DNA from: Siphonodentalium dalli
Lineage: Eukaryota > Mollusca > Scaphopoda > Gadilida > Siphonodentaliidae
DNA: 64,000 nucleotides
Assembly: GCA_032622095.1 (NCBI GenBank)
Contig: CP136067.1
Location: 60,768,893-60,832,892, forward strand
Direction: 5' to 3'
Position 1 is the stretch's first letter. Every line of letters starts with the position of its first letter. Positions 28,573 to 41,405 of the stretch are shown here, in pieces. The position numbers and the translations under genes are program-made. A model generated the notes under the pieces. That model did not search any database. It saw only the letters and a list, made by a program, of their open reading frames with translations, and was not told the origin of the DNA.

Positions 28573-28872
28573 ATTGATATGAGGGTTCTATGCTTATGTA
28601 TATAATACAACGAGAATGGATAGCCATGTATGTCAAATAAAGCATTCGCCCTGTATTGTGATTTTATTTATTAGCATATATGATCCGCGACAACAGAAAT
28701 ACTATTTCAGTCCGAATAATAGGGATCATAAAGTTAGTGCAGGTTGTGACGTTTTCACGTCAGGCTACCATCACATGCAGTGCAGGATGAAAGCGTGTAC
28801 ATACATGTCTATTTTTATTGAGTCTAATCCACTGGAGAAAAAAAACATAACAAAACAAAACAATGGTTTTGC

Positions 28873-28879
<7 letters not shown>
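28573..28879. other. Spacer
   Basis: No recognisable feature before the (TA)n run. Confidence 0.4.

Positions 28880-28934
<55 letters not shown>
28880..28934. repeat. (TA)n microsatellite
   Basis: Perfect TA run directly abutting the CTAGCAGGG start of the next repeat, as if marking its insertion site. Confidence 0.97.
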
Positions 28935-28935
<1 letters not shown>

Positions 28936-31332
28936 TAGCAGGGTTACCGGCGTTGCCCAGGTTAATGCGATGAGAAACCCTCTGTATGCTGTGGATATTT
29001 GTTGGGGATAGAGAATGCTCTTGCTGAAAAGTGTTATACGTTTTCTCATAAATTGTATATTCAAATAGCATCATAAAACACGATTATTACAGTCATGGGA
29101 TATAAGTAGTGGCTCACCTTGTCAATTGTCATTCTGTTTGTCGCGATTAATCCGTTCCAACAATAACGAAGTATGTATTTATTTACAACTGCGTATACAT
29201 TAGACGTTATAATATGATACATGAACATCATACACACATTAGTTCGATAAAAGATGATAATTGGGTTTTAAATATTGAGATGTATCAATCAATTTAGTGG
29301 GTTGAACTAAGTTCTCGAGGACACCTGGCTATCTCCGTGAAGATGCAGAAATTTCCAGGTGCTCCTCTGTTCATGGTGCTATATATTGGCTAAATATTCT
29401 CAGTTTAAACGAAATGTTGATGCGCATAAATATTAGCTACATGTGCCAGCCACAGAGCGAGATTTTGAGTTGTTTATGTCAGTCGATGAGTCTGTTACAA
29501 AACACTTGTCAGATGTGCAGTATTGGGAGGATCCTGAATAGTCTTATGCGTTTTGTACGTTTTCTTGTATATCAGAAGAAACCATATTTGACTGCACACT
29601 GTGACCACTATTTTTGAACAGGCCTTCCATATCTCTTGACAAATTGTAACTTTTTTGTGGAAGCTGTATTGAATGGAACAGACTCAATTTTGTTATAATA
29701 TATATGCAATCCTCTGACGGTTCGGGGTCTCTCAGTTTGCACGAATATATGTATCTCTTCAATAGAATGATAAATGTACGTTTAATGCTTCTTCTATGTA
29801 TCTCTTTTTTGCTAGCTCATTTTGTGAATGCCCTGATTGCTATTCCCATATAAATATGACAGTTAAGAAGATATAATTGTTCAAGTGACTTAAGTGGGTA
29901 GCCATATGTCGCGATTGAGAAATGTGAACGTCCAAAACTACTAGTTTTTTAAATCAATTGTTGATGCAACGTTGACTCGAACAACGCCATATTGCGAAGG
30001 TGATTATGTATTCGTTTAGTGGAAATCGGCGACAAAACTATTTCACGATATATTTTTAATTTTGCCGACCTCCCCCTTTTCTTCCCCTGACACCAACAGC
30101 GTCATTTTAGAAAATTTTTACCCGCACCGTTATCTTCCTTGTAAACAGTTACCCCTCTTAGAACGCCTTGGTGCCATCTCGATTGTACCGCGTAAAGTTA
30201 TATATAGAACGCACACATACAGACAGAAAGACAGACAGACAGACAGCACGATTTTATTTCTTTTATCATTTGAGAAGAACGTGTCTGAACTTGATGGTAA
30301 TTAGTACTAAAAATATTTTGTATCAGTCTTGGTGACCCCCGTCCCTATTTCAGTCCCAGGCTGCACACACTAAGACTCATTAGAGATTAGAGATGCATAT
30401 ATATGAAATTGATTATACTCCTGATATCATGGAGATCATTGTTTATAAGTTTGGTGATAATCGGCGACTAAACAATTGTTTTTATCAAATTTGGTCCCAA
30501 TCCACACCCCCATCTCTCAAACAAACAGCGCCACTATGGCGTCTTTAAATCACACGATTAGATTCCTCGTATCTTGGATAAGAACGTGTATCAATTTGGT
30601 GGAAATTGGCGCAAAAAAATTGTGCATCAATTTTGGTGCCCTGTCCCTTTCAATGCAACCCTGACTCGAATGAGGCCACATTTGGCAGATATATATAAGC
30701 AACACCATTAGACTCCTCATACCATGGGGATGAATTTGTATAAGTGTGGTGGCAATCGGCGACTAAACTAATTATTATCAAATTTAGTGCCCACCCCCTC
30801 CCAATCTCTCAACAAAAAGACAACAATTTGGCGTTGTTAAAGCGCACAATTTGATTCCTTGTATAATGAAGAAGAATATATATCAATTTGGTGGAGATCG
30901 GCGTTAAAATTAGTTTTTCAATTTTGGTGCCCCTCTCCCCTTCCGTGCACCCCTGACTCGAACGACGCCACTTTTAAACCACACCGTGGGTTTTTTCATA
31001 TCATGGGGATGATTATATATAAGTTTGGTGGAAATCGGCGACAGAAAAAATTCTGCCCCTCCCCCTTTCGGGCACCCCTGACGCGAACGGCGCGACTTTT
31101 GCCATATTTAAACCACACCATTAGATTCCTGATATCATGGGGATTATTATATATAAGTTTGGTGGCAATCGGCGACAATTTTTTTTTCTGCCCCTCCCCC
31201 CTTTCTGCCCCTGACAACAACGACGTCACTTTAGAAAATTCTAACCCCGACCATTATCTTTCTCGTAAAAAGCTACTCCTAGTAGACCCCTTTGGCATCA
31301 TCTAGATGGTCCCCTGTGAATTTCTATAGAAC

Positions 31333-31363
<31 letters not shown>

Positions 31364-31392
31364 TTCGCAAATATAGATATAGATATATATAT
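28935..31392 (+). mobile_element. Modular interspersed repeat bounded by (TA)n and (ACAG)n-(TA)n
   Basis: Begins CTAGCAGGGTTACCGGCG right after the TA run and ends in ACAGACAG repeats followed by ATATAGATATA. From about 30050 to 31250 it is a tandem array of ~150-bp modules. Each has TTGGTGG-AATCGGCGAC, then GCCCCTCCCCCTTTC, CACCCCTGACTCGAACGACG, and ACCATTAGATTCCT-ATATCATGGGGAT. The part from 28990 to 30050 lacks clear modules. Plus-strand frames up to 148 residues follow the array and have no family. Class unknown; the ends resemble repeats I associate with invertebrate retroelements, which is inference. Confidence 0.5.
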
Positions 31393-31879
31393 ATAGGCGG
31401 ACGTGCATGGAATGAGTCGGCTGTGCCGATCAGAGAAATATAAATTCGAATGGTATAGGTGTGCATATGATAAGATAAGAAACTATTTATTGAAGCAAAT
31501 CATAATACAATGATGTCTGCCAACAATAATGTACATGGAATGATGATAATATAATTATGTTAGAGTTATCAATAAATGGTCAAATACCTAAATAACTCAC
31601 TCATTAATCGCCATACGCGCTCAATGTGTCCTATCCATTCTGTTGAAAGGGAAAACTTTTCTTACCCCAATATATATGATGATGCAAATGGATTGAGTTA
31701 AATGAATGGTGGATGCATGACACGGCGGGGTAAAAAACTGTTTTGCCAAACAAAAGATGTTGCAAATGCAGTTGGTGTGACACACCGTATATCATGGATG
31801 AAGACAAAGTAACTTTGTCTTCAAACTTCAGGTTTTATACACCCATTTGAAAAAAAGGTCATATAATAATATAAGTCTG
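31393..31879. other. Dispersed-repeat copy and possible LINE 3' tail, otherwise unassigned
   Basis: GGCGGACGTGCATGGAATG at 31396 and AAATTCGAATGGTATAGG at 31440 repeat words from 26937-27010. On the minus strand about 31530-31462 ends in TTCAATAAATAGTTTCTTATC, similar to the LINE tail at 15305-15330, so a short LINE 3' end may be present. Confidence 0.4.
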
Positions 31880-32615
31880 TCCATCGTTAACATTTTGGTC
31901 TCCGACCGATAACGTCAATTTGGTTTATTTGATTAGAACCAAAGTTGGTAAGTGTGTTTCTCAGCCAAAATATATAGAAGCCATGTTCGAATATAGGTTC
32001 CGTTCAATTATTTTTAATTGAACCAAACTTGGTATGTGTGTTCACAGCCAAAAATACATACCATAAGTAGAACACATGCCTAGTTCGAATTTGAGCTCTG
32101 CATGGGACACATTCACATTCAATGATCTTTACACGAGACACGGCTCTTTTTCGACTTAAAATTTTACCTGAATTGATAACATTTTGGTTTCAGACCAATA
32201 ACTCTCGGTTTGGATAATTTGATCAGAACCAAAATTGGTATGTGTAAATAATACCGAGTTTGAATATGGTTTCGTCCAATTATTTTTACACGAGTTTCGG
32301 CCCTTTTCGACATCGAATTTACCCAATTTGATAACATCAGTTTTGGTTTCGATTAAGCCACTCAAGTTTGGATTATTTGATCAGAACCAATGTTAGTATG
32401 TGTGTTTCTCAGCCATGTCTAGGCCATGTTCGATTATAGGTTCGTTCCAATAATTGTACATGACTATAAGGGCCGTTTTATTGGTTTCCGTTGTTAACGC
32501 CATTTTGGATTAAATACCAATGGTGTAGTATGTGTGTTTCTCAGCCAAAAATACGATTCAAGCTCAAACATTGTTTCTCGTGATTTTTACATGAGTTATG
32601 GCCGCTAGTTTATAC
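31880..32615. repeat. Modular tandem repeat, ~165-bp unit, about four copies
   Basis: Units share TTTGGTT-AGACCGATAAC, GGTTT-ATTTGATCAGAACCAA, GGTATGTGTGTTTCTCAGCCA and GCCATGTTCGAATATAGGTT, seen near 31895-32010, 32180-32290, 32350-32460 and 32500-32610. No coding potential. Confidence 0.65.
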
Positions 32616-35600
32616 TATGTAAACGAAGTTTGGTGGGATAAATAAGAAATAACAGAAAGATCGATTGGGGTCATGCATGTCTTTTGACAACATGCAGAGT
32701 ATGTCTTTTGACAACATGCAGAGTAATTAAATAAAGTATATGAATCCCAAATCAATAGGTACCGTCCGTAACAACTTTTGAGCTCGCTATAGTGTGAAAA
32801 CTACCTCCGTACAAACTTTGGTCTTTGTATCTCAGGGTATATATGTGGTATAATCAGGTTTAAATTGAAAAAAAAATAGGCCTAAACATGAACCAAGCGT
32901 CATGGATTGAAGGAAATCCACATGAAACAGGACAGAAATGTCTTCAAATTAAGCTTTATAATTTACCTGATTCATATAATAGCAATTTTACAAGCAAACA
33001 AATGTGCGTATTTAGCCACACCCTATAGCCGTGCTCTTGTTGTATAGCCTATATGTACATTTTATACAGAAAACGCCATAGTCTAGACATATAATTTCTT
33101 TCTAAATTTAGACAAAACGATGGGCTCTATCTAAGTTTTTCGGCCATTATAATTCGAGGGTGCCTTGGTGAGAAATTCGCCCTCGTTCTTTTGTAGAATA
33201 TATATATGCGTGTAGTTCTTTGTGGTACGAGGGTCATATATAGTCCTGAGGTCCGGATCATGCAGGTTGTTGACAATCTCGGGGCCGTGATCTGTTTTGT
33301 CAATTCAAATCACACCCAGACACACAAGGGGTGTTCCGGTGGTGGTGTTCCCCCGAATCACTTGCCAGTGATATTTCGTTTGTCACATATGTTCATTTTT
33401 GTCGAGATGAGACGCTGATGCGACATGTGTTTGCGTTTCTGGCACCCGCGTGTTGCTGACAATAAGACACCGTGCATTGAGAAATTATCCTGAACATATA
33501 GCGGCATCCAACTCCATAGTGAAGATCTGATATAGTGCGCACGCGTGTTGTCGCGGATTAATTCGCTTATGGGCCAGACAATTAAATCATCGTCTGCACG
33601 CTACAACAATCACAGCGACGTGCAAAAGTGTCCGATTCCGCGATCGGCAAACCTTACGAATGCGTGCATTAAATTAAGTGCTAAATTTGTCAATTTCTTG
33701 TGATATCCTCGAAGCTCTATTATCTAACGGTCAGAACGTGATTTGTCGAGGTTTTGTGAGATAAAACCGCCAATAAGTGTATAATCGTTTCACGTCTGTT
33801 TGTAAACACGACGTGATATCGTCTGCAGAACCCTTTCAACAAATCAGCGACGACTTCTTTGAATTAACCAACTTTAAAATTGGGTATACAATATAACAGT
33901 CCTATATACGAGAAGGCGTTTACATGTATGTCGAAATATTCAAATCTGGTATACAGCACCATGATGGTACAGGCACAGACTACTAACATAATTATGGTGA
34001 CCATTGTGCTTATATTTCCAATTATCTACTCGGAATACATATAAATCATCCCAACACGCCCGTTATCAAGCTTGGTGGACCGAAGGAGAACATGAGCGAT
34101 AGAAACACAGTTTTTCTAGAATTCTATGAACTTGGTGCGTTAACAAATCGGATGTTTTGTCCCCCAAAATATTGTACACAATAACACCAACTATAGATGG
34201 AACCACATTTGAAAAGTCTGGTTACAGATATATACGTATTCTGCCAGTATTTGTTCTTTCCAACGGGACGTGGCTAGAGGGTCTCCATTGGGGGGGGGGG
34301 AAGGGGCTGTCCACCTTGAAATTTTCAACTTCACCTCTCTCCACTGAACCAGGACAAACTTCGAAGTTCGCGCAATTCCAGCCCCTGACTCGGAGTTTGC
34401 CAACGATATACCCATGCACTCAGGCCGCGATTTGTGTGTTTGTCTTTAATTGATTATCATGCAGTTTGTTATTGTTCACATGGGGGGGGGGTCACACAGG
34501 ACCAAAGGGCCGACCATGACAAATCCTAGCATCTATAGAGGCCTAACCGCAGGAAAATTCATACCTCGATTTTTTATATTATTATTGATTAGAAGTTTTT
34601 GACATGCCGGCTATACACGGGATAGACCAGGCACTATCGGGGCGACCATACATGTTTCGGCCTGGTGCCAGGTGCACATGAACGAAACCTTTGAAATTTA
34701 ATCCTGAAAACTGCAAAATTCTAGCATATTTTGAGGTAATATGTTTTGAAAATAAATTCGAATGTAAATTCAGATAACGAATATCCGATAACCAGGGGCG
34801 GCGCCATGCAGGATTTCCCCGACGCAGACATCACAATCCCCGACATATGCAGGGGAGCTATATATAGCCCAACCCCCTGCATGGTTTCATCCCTATACCG
34901 AAAACCATTTTCCAACCTGGAGCTCTGGATTCTCGAGATTTTTTCATGAACAATTTGCTCGTGACTTATTGCACCGAGGTCGCGTGAACGAAAACTGATA
35001 ACATATCAACATGTATGAAGTTGTTTTGGCGTCTGGACACGTGCATATTTGCGAATTCTGAAACGAGGATGACATAACAGCCCTTGTCGCACTTGTCAAA
35101 ACAAATTTATACGCAGGTCGATATGACCATACAGTGAACTCAACCACACAATCATTTCAGGAATGTGCCGTGTCTGCAGCCAATCTCTTCCATAGGTGTC
35201 AATCGACTCGCCGATTTTCACCTCTGTTGCAGTACCGATTAAAAAAAGTGTTATCTCTCATCGAGTCTGGTTGTCCGCTAAATTAATCTAAAAATATCAC
35301 TCAACTAATTTGGGTGACATGCTACCCGACCCAGAGAAAAACAATTGAAAACTGTTATAATGTCGCTTCACCGGTTGATGCATGTGTGTCTTCTCTGTGG
35401 TGTCATTCATATATACTGGGATTGGACTTTATGGGCAAATACCGGATTAGTCCCATACGGACTATTTGTAACACGATTCTATTACTACCGTGATCATTTA
35501 AACGGGCATGACTCGTTCGCACCCCATAACTATGTATACACAATTTGGCATACGATGGCTCTCATACCTATATATACGCGGGAGATTTCCGAACAAATGC

Positions 35601-35629
35601 CTCGACACAGCGCTGAAATACGCGATAAA
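32616..35629. other. Unassigned sequence
   Basis: About 3 kb with no gene that I can support. The stretch 33470-33840 is less AT-rich and without relatives in the window, so it may be conserved non-coding DNA. G runs occur near 34290 and 34482. A plus-strand frame ending near 35668 has a hydrophobic N-terminus, but its last part overlaps a dispersed repeat. Confidence 0.35.
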
Positions 35630-35720
35630 TCATCCATTTCGTTACCAGAGGTCAAAATTGAGAAATAGCATCTATTTTTAGTACATGGCATCTACCCGGG
35701 GAATTCCCAAATAAATTCAA
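35630..35720. repeat. Short dispersed repeat (pair with 56640-56730)
   Basis: The two stretches share GTCAAAATTGAGAAATAGC / ATCAAAGTTGAGAAGTAGC, TCTATTTTTA, GCCATCT/GGCATCT and CCGGGGAATTCCCAAA in the same order and orientation. Confidence 0.65.
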
Positions 35721-35954
35721 TGCCGATCGAAATCGCAGATGTATATAAACTTTACTGATATATATATATATATATACATCTATAGATATATATCACACGA
35801 AACCCCAATTATCATTTAAAAAGCCATTACTTATTTCCTTATATCACATAGTGGCAGCGCGCCAACAAAATTAATTTACATTGATTGGGCGGATTAATAC
35901 TATTTTGAAACGCCGTGAATGACACCAAAACCAGACAATGTAAAATGATTGATT
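35721..35954. other. Spacer with (TA)n
   Basis: A short (TA)n tract at about 35758-35775; otherwise nothing recognised. Confidence 0.4.
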
Positions 35955-36350
35955 CGTTCATTTAATTAAATTCTTGTTTAGCTTCGATGCACTGACACTG
36001 ACGAAAATAAACACAAAAACAGAGGCAACTTGGGGGGACTATATTTTTCGTCGCAATCCTGAGCGCGCAATTCTGTCGTATACGGATGTGAAGCATCTCA
36101 GCCAACGATGTAAATGTATGCATTTTTAAGCTTCTTTTAAGGATTTTGTTTTGTTAAAAAGGCATAAAGCTCTAGTATTTTTCATGTGATATACAAGATC
36201 TTCGACTCGTTATGTTGCGATATAAGATTTTATGAAACTAGTTTGATAAATTTTATTAACAACTCGTCTGCGACTCGTTGTGAATCAAATTCTTCAAACT
36301 CGTTTCATAAAATCCTATATCCCAACATAACTCGTCGGAGATCCTCTGTA
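35955..36350 (+). repeat. Dispersed repeat, copy 2 (first copy at 18.3 kb)
   Basis: Same order of blocks as the 18285-18640 copy. It includes two alternating GACTCGTTGTGA / CAAACTCGTTTCATAAAATC segments, and a further partial duplicate lies at 36483-36560. No coding potential. Confidence 0.7.
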
Positions 36351-37480
36351 TCTATATATAGATAAAATAGTAGGATGTGTGTGTACGTCTGTTAGACTGC
36401 TGCTCCGATTTAAACCAAATTTGGTGTGGTGACTCTGGGTACCCTGGTTGATGTTAAAAATTTAATTAAATAATAACAAAAAAATCGTCTACGACTCGTT
36501 GTGAATCAAATTTATCAAACTCGTTTCATAAAATCTTATATCCCAACATAACTCTTTGGAGGTCCTCTATATTTATATATAGATAAAAGAGTAGGATATG
36601 CGTGTCCGTCTGTCCGTCGATCGTTTGTCTGTCCGGATTTTTCTCCCAGACTGCTTGTCCGATTTAAACCAAATTTGGTGTGGTGACTCGGGGTACCCTG
36701 GTGGAGGTTATAACGGCGTTAGTTTTTTCAAAATTTTGATTTAAACAATCTAGTTAAATAAATTTAAAAAAACCCAAACAAATACACTCACAATGGGCTA
36801 TTTCAGCGCCAAATGTACGCTCTTTATATGTTTTTTTCACTGTGTCCGCGCCATCCAACATAATAACGGGTATAATTATCAGAACCAGATAAGTCCAATA
36901 AGAACCAATGTCAATATTTAGGTCCAATATGAACCTATTTGCCCAAGGATATATTGAAGTAGCATAATAATATGATCAATATATATAAAAGAGTAGGATA
37001 TGTCTGCCGTGTGCGCGAAGCGAAGCGAAGCGTACACAGGGACCACAGGCCCATAACGCACAAAGGGCCCTCAGAGTATAGGGTATGTGTGTCTTTCTGT
37101 CCGGATTTTTCTCCCAGACGCCCAGGACCGATTTCAACCAATTTGGTGTGGTTACTCGGGTTACACTGGCGGAGGTTATAACGGCGTTAGTTTTTTCAAA
37201 TTTGTTATTTAAAAAATATATATATTAAATAAATTAAAAAGAAACAAAAACATATTAAAATAATCTCCTATGGGCTTATTTCAGAATCAAATAAGTCGAA
37301 TATGAACCTATATATGTGAATATCTAGGTCCAAATGGGCCGCAGTATCCTAACACACGGAGGGCCGCAGACCGTCGCTGTTTCAGCTAACATATCCCTGG
37401 GCCGATCTGAACCAAATTTGGTGTGGTGACTCGGGGTATCCTGGCGGCTGTTATAACGGCATTTGTTTTTCAAAATTTTA
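36351..37480 (+). repeat. Modular tandem repeat, four modules
   Basis: Four copies of a module with CCGATTTAAACCAAATTTGG, TGTGGTGACTCGGGGTACCC and GGTTATAACGGCGTTAG, at about 36405, 36655, 37125 and 37390. Three are preceded by ATATAGATAAAAGAGTAGGA. Spacing varies because other sequence lies between modules. It follows directly on the dispersed repeat at 35955-36350, and the two may form one composite element. Confidence 0.6.
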
Positions 37481-37914
37481 ATAAACTTAAAAACATGGTC
37501 CCCACCTCCTTACCTATGGATGTGCAGAAATTCCGGCATTAAATACAAATCAATATAGTCTCTGCCCATTATAGCTGGCGGAAATAAAGATAGATATAAC
37601 TCTTGACTAAATATCCTCTCCCAACGTTGTACACAAGTTTCATGTTATGCCTCAGTAAACAGCAGTTGGAAATTTCAGACGTAGCATAAACTAGGCTGAG
37701 ATTGTTCTGATTGTTTTAATTGTTCAACCAATATTTTGTGCAAAGTCGTTTTATACCAAGATTAAAATGTGTTCTTTCTTTCAGTCAAATATTTAGGCTT
37801 GAATGGCCACCAGTGTCTCAGTCAGATAATTACCAACCTACAATGGGCTGTTATGTTGGAATTTTCCAGCAGTTGGTAAGACTGAGGTACCAGGCACTAC
37901 CAGCTGAAACGATT
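37481..37914. other. Unassigned sequence
   Basis: Nothing recognised. Confidence 0.4.
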
Positions 37915-38785
37915 TATTGATATCTATACCTTAATTAATTTATAGATAGATATAATTCGTTGGTAATTATAGATATTTAATTCATTTATTGATATCTATG
38001 ATTAGATTTATTGATATCATTAAATTAATTAAATATATCTATAAATCGAATGACAGATGTCAATATAAATTATTTATTTATTGATATCATTAAATTGAAT
38101 TATGGATATCCATCATTCGTTTTATGACATCTATAATCTGATTTAATGATAATAAATCGGCCATATTTATTTATATCTATAATTCGATTTATTGATATCC
38201 ATATTCCAAATATATCAGTGGAAATTAATGAATTGAGAAAGAAGAGTTATAATTAAATTGGGATGAGCTTCAAATGATTTATTGATATCTATAATTCGGT
38301 TTATGGGTATAAAAATAGAGCGATCTATAGATATCCATAATTATAATTATTGATATCTATAATTCATTTAATAATATCAATAATTTCATGTAATGATATA
38401 TATAAATCAGAGTTATCTATTGATATCCATAAATCGAATTATATGTATTATTAAATTAATTCAGTGTATCAATAATTCGAATTATGGATATCCATAATTC
38501 ATTTAATGATATCTATAAGTCGACTATGGATATAAAAAAACATGCCGATTTATTGATATCAATAACTGAATTATGGATATCCATTATTCGACTTATTGAT
38601 ATCAATAATTAGATTTATAGATATCTATAATTGGAATTATTGTTATCTTTAAATAATTTTTAGATATCTAAAATTCAATATAGATATCGATAAATAAATT
38701 ATTGATATCTATAACTGAATTATGGACATCCATAATTCGATTTATGGAAAACGATAATTCATTTTACAGATATCAATAAATCGAG
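37915..38785. repeat. GATATC-rich palindromic satellite
   Basis: About 870 bases built from variants of TTATTGATATCTATAATTCG. I count about twenty GATATC sites in it, with ATAATTCGAATTAT-like and ATTTATTGATATC words in both orientations. The unit is about 22 bases but irregular. It is almost free of G and C outside these words and is highly self-complementary, so it could extrude cruciforms. No open frame of interest. Confidence 0.85.
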
Positions 38786-39609
38786 GATAAATAGAAGGAT
38801 GGCGCCCCATAGAAATGTTTCCCATAATTTGGAATTTGGTCTTCACGGACGGGGATGTGGACGGAAATTGAAATTTAGACAGCACCCTCCCAACTAAGAT
38901 TCTCTAGCTATGCCCCTGTGTCTCGACCGCATATGGTTCAAAACAAAAATAAATAAATTCGTTGATACTTCTTGTTTGTAGTTAGATATGAATGTCATTG
39001 GCTTGATTATTTTTTATTATGCTCACTTTTAAACGACAACTCGATAATCAGAAGCTAAAACAAACGTTGAATGATGCCAATTTTGGCTAACAATCTTGAA
39101 ACAGTGAAACAACAGGTCAAAAATAATAAAATATGAAATAAAATATTTGGCACGCCTGACTCGGAAAGCCTCTACTATGTTGCGGGTACGTGTGCGTCCA
39201 TACTCTTACCATCGTGACTCAATCTATTAAACAACATGTAACTTCTGGAAATGTAGAACAATGTATGTTTAGCGAATCACTATAACTATGCAACATTATA
39301 CTGGTACACAAATTCACAACCCTTAAATGCCAGAACGACGTTCGCATTGTGATTAGAAAGTTATTACAATTCCACCGATCAAATAACAAGTAACTTGTTA
39401 TAATCAACGTTGTGTTTATTATAGACACAGTTGCTGGACCCAATAACGGAAAGAAATTCTCCAAAAGTTTATTTTATAAGTGCACATAACTATAAAAATG
39501 AAAGTGTTAATGACGCTGTATAGCTCAACATGCAGATGGGATACTGTTTGTACAGTACAGGCATTGGATTGATAACGAATGTGGAAAGTTTAAACATTTA
39601 AGTTATACC
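38786..39609. other. Unassigned sequence
   Basis: No recognisable gene or repeat. Confidence 0.4.
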
Positions 39610-41405
39610 AGAGGTCAACCCGAAGAACCACATGAAGTTTGGCACCAATTGGATGAAGACTGTTGGCAGTAGGGAACGTATTTTGTGATGCAAAGATTAA
39701 AATCCAAGTTGGCTGATCAAAAATGAATGTCGGCTGGAGGGTGTACCGATCGATGGATATCAAATGTGAAGTCCAAGATGGCCGCTAGCGGCCATTGTCT
39801 TTGAACGAAATTTGGAAACATTTGTTGGCCCCCATCTATAGTTGCAACATGAAGATCCATATGAATTATTTAGTGACAATCGGATTATGACGTGGAAGGA
39901 TTGCGAAGGATTTAATTATGCAAAGAGTAACATCCAAGATTGGCTCTGGGAAGTTCAGAAAAAAATCGATAGCTCCCTAAGAGTGGTCAACCAGAAGATC
40001 CATATTTTGTGTGGTGACGATCGGATGAGGGATGTTGTCTGTACGGTGTGCCAAATGATTTATAGCCATGCAATGATTTAGCTATGCAAAGAGTAAAATT
40101 CAAGATGGCTGTCGGTGGTCATGTTTTTCATCGAAAATCATTCAATTTCGATAGCTCCCATCTACAGGTGGTCCGAAACATTGCATGTAAATTTTCAATG
40201 CCGATGGTTTCAAATTTGAAATCCAAGATTGGTGCTGACGGCCATGTTTTTAACGAAATTTGGAAAAAAAATCGATGGCTCCCATTTGGAGATCACCATG
40301 CATCCATATTATAAGTTTGGTGACGATCGGACCAGGGAATTGACCTGTATGATGTGTCGAAGGATTTAGTCATGCAAAGAGTAAAATACAAAATGGCCTC
40401 TGGTTTTCCCATGAAATAAAAAAATATATATATATCCCATCTAGTGGTCACCCCGAATATCCATATGAAGTTTGGTGACGATCGGATGAGGGATGTGGTC
40501 TGTAGGATGTACTAAATGATTTAGTCATGACAAGAATAAAATCCAAGATGGCCACTGGCGGTTATGTTTTTAACTGAAATTCGGGAGAAAAAAATTTCAT
40601 CTAAAATTGTTCAATTCAATAGCTCCCATCTAAAGGTGATCCTAAACATCCTGTAAATTTTAAAAATAATTCTCCAATAAATGCGGTCTGCAGAGTGTGT
40701 CGATTTGATTCAAATTTGAAATCCAAGATGGCTGCTGGCGGTCATGTTTTTTTTTTAACGAATTTCGGAAAAAAGTGAAGCTCCCATCAATAAATCACAC
40801 CGAAAATCCATGTGAAGATTGATGTCGATCGGATGAGAGATGTGACCTGTAGGATCAGCCGAAGGATTTAGTCATGCAAATAATTAAATACAAGATGACC
40901 ACTGGCGGCCATGTTTGTTTAACGAATTTCGGGATAAAATGGAGGCCCACATCTAGTGGTCACCCCGAAGAGGCATATATATGAAATTTGGCGACGATCG
41001 GACAAAGAATGTGTTATGTATAGGGTGTGCCAAAGGATTTAGTCATGCAAAGATATGGCTGTCGGTGGCCATGTTTTTTCTTTTATCGAAAATCGTTCAA
41101 ATGCGATAGCTCCAATTGAGAGGTGATCCTAAACATGCCTGTAAATTTTAAAAATAATTCTCCAATAAATGCGGGCAGCAGGGTGCGCCGATCGATTAAA
41201 CTTTGAAATCCAAGATGCCTGCTGGCGGTCATGTTTTCAACGAATTTCGGTAAACACAAAGTAGTAGGCTCCCATCTAGAGGTCACCGCCAAGTTCAATA
41301 TGAAGTTTGGTGACGCTATGATGATAAATATGATTTGTAGGATGTGCTATACGGAGGACGCCAACCCATGGCAATAGCTCAAACTTGACTTCGTCAGGTT
41401 GAGCT
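39610..41405 (+). repeat. Hairpin-ended modular repeat, copy 2 (long array)
   Basis: About 1.8 kb of alternating modules. One reads AAATCCAAGATGGC, then GGCCATGTTTTT, AACGAATTTCGG and GGTGACGATCGGATGAGG, ending AGGATTTAGTCATGCAAAGA. The other has TCGATAGCTCCCATCTA, GGTGATCCTAAACATG and CTCCAATAAATGCGG. The 3' end is a 30-base hairpin at 41376-41405, arms AGCTCAAACTTGAC and GTCAGGTTGAGCT with loop TTC. It lies about 590 bases beyond the Gbx stop codon. No coding capacity. Confidence 0.75.

Noticed and set aside
28760-29074. Minus-strand frames of about 100 residues with Tyr-Ile runs
   Set aside because: Translation of a (TA)n microsatellite.
30859-31305. 148-residue plus-strand open frame
   Set aside because: It follows a DNA tandem array and its repeats are out of register with codons; no domain is recognisable.
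35345-35668. 107-residue plus-strand open frame with hydrophobic N-terminus
   Set aside because: The first ATG is internal, the C-terminal part is a dispersed repeat also present at 56.6 kb, and no family is recognisable.
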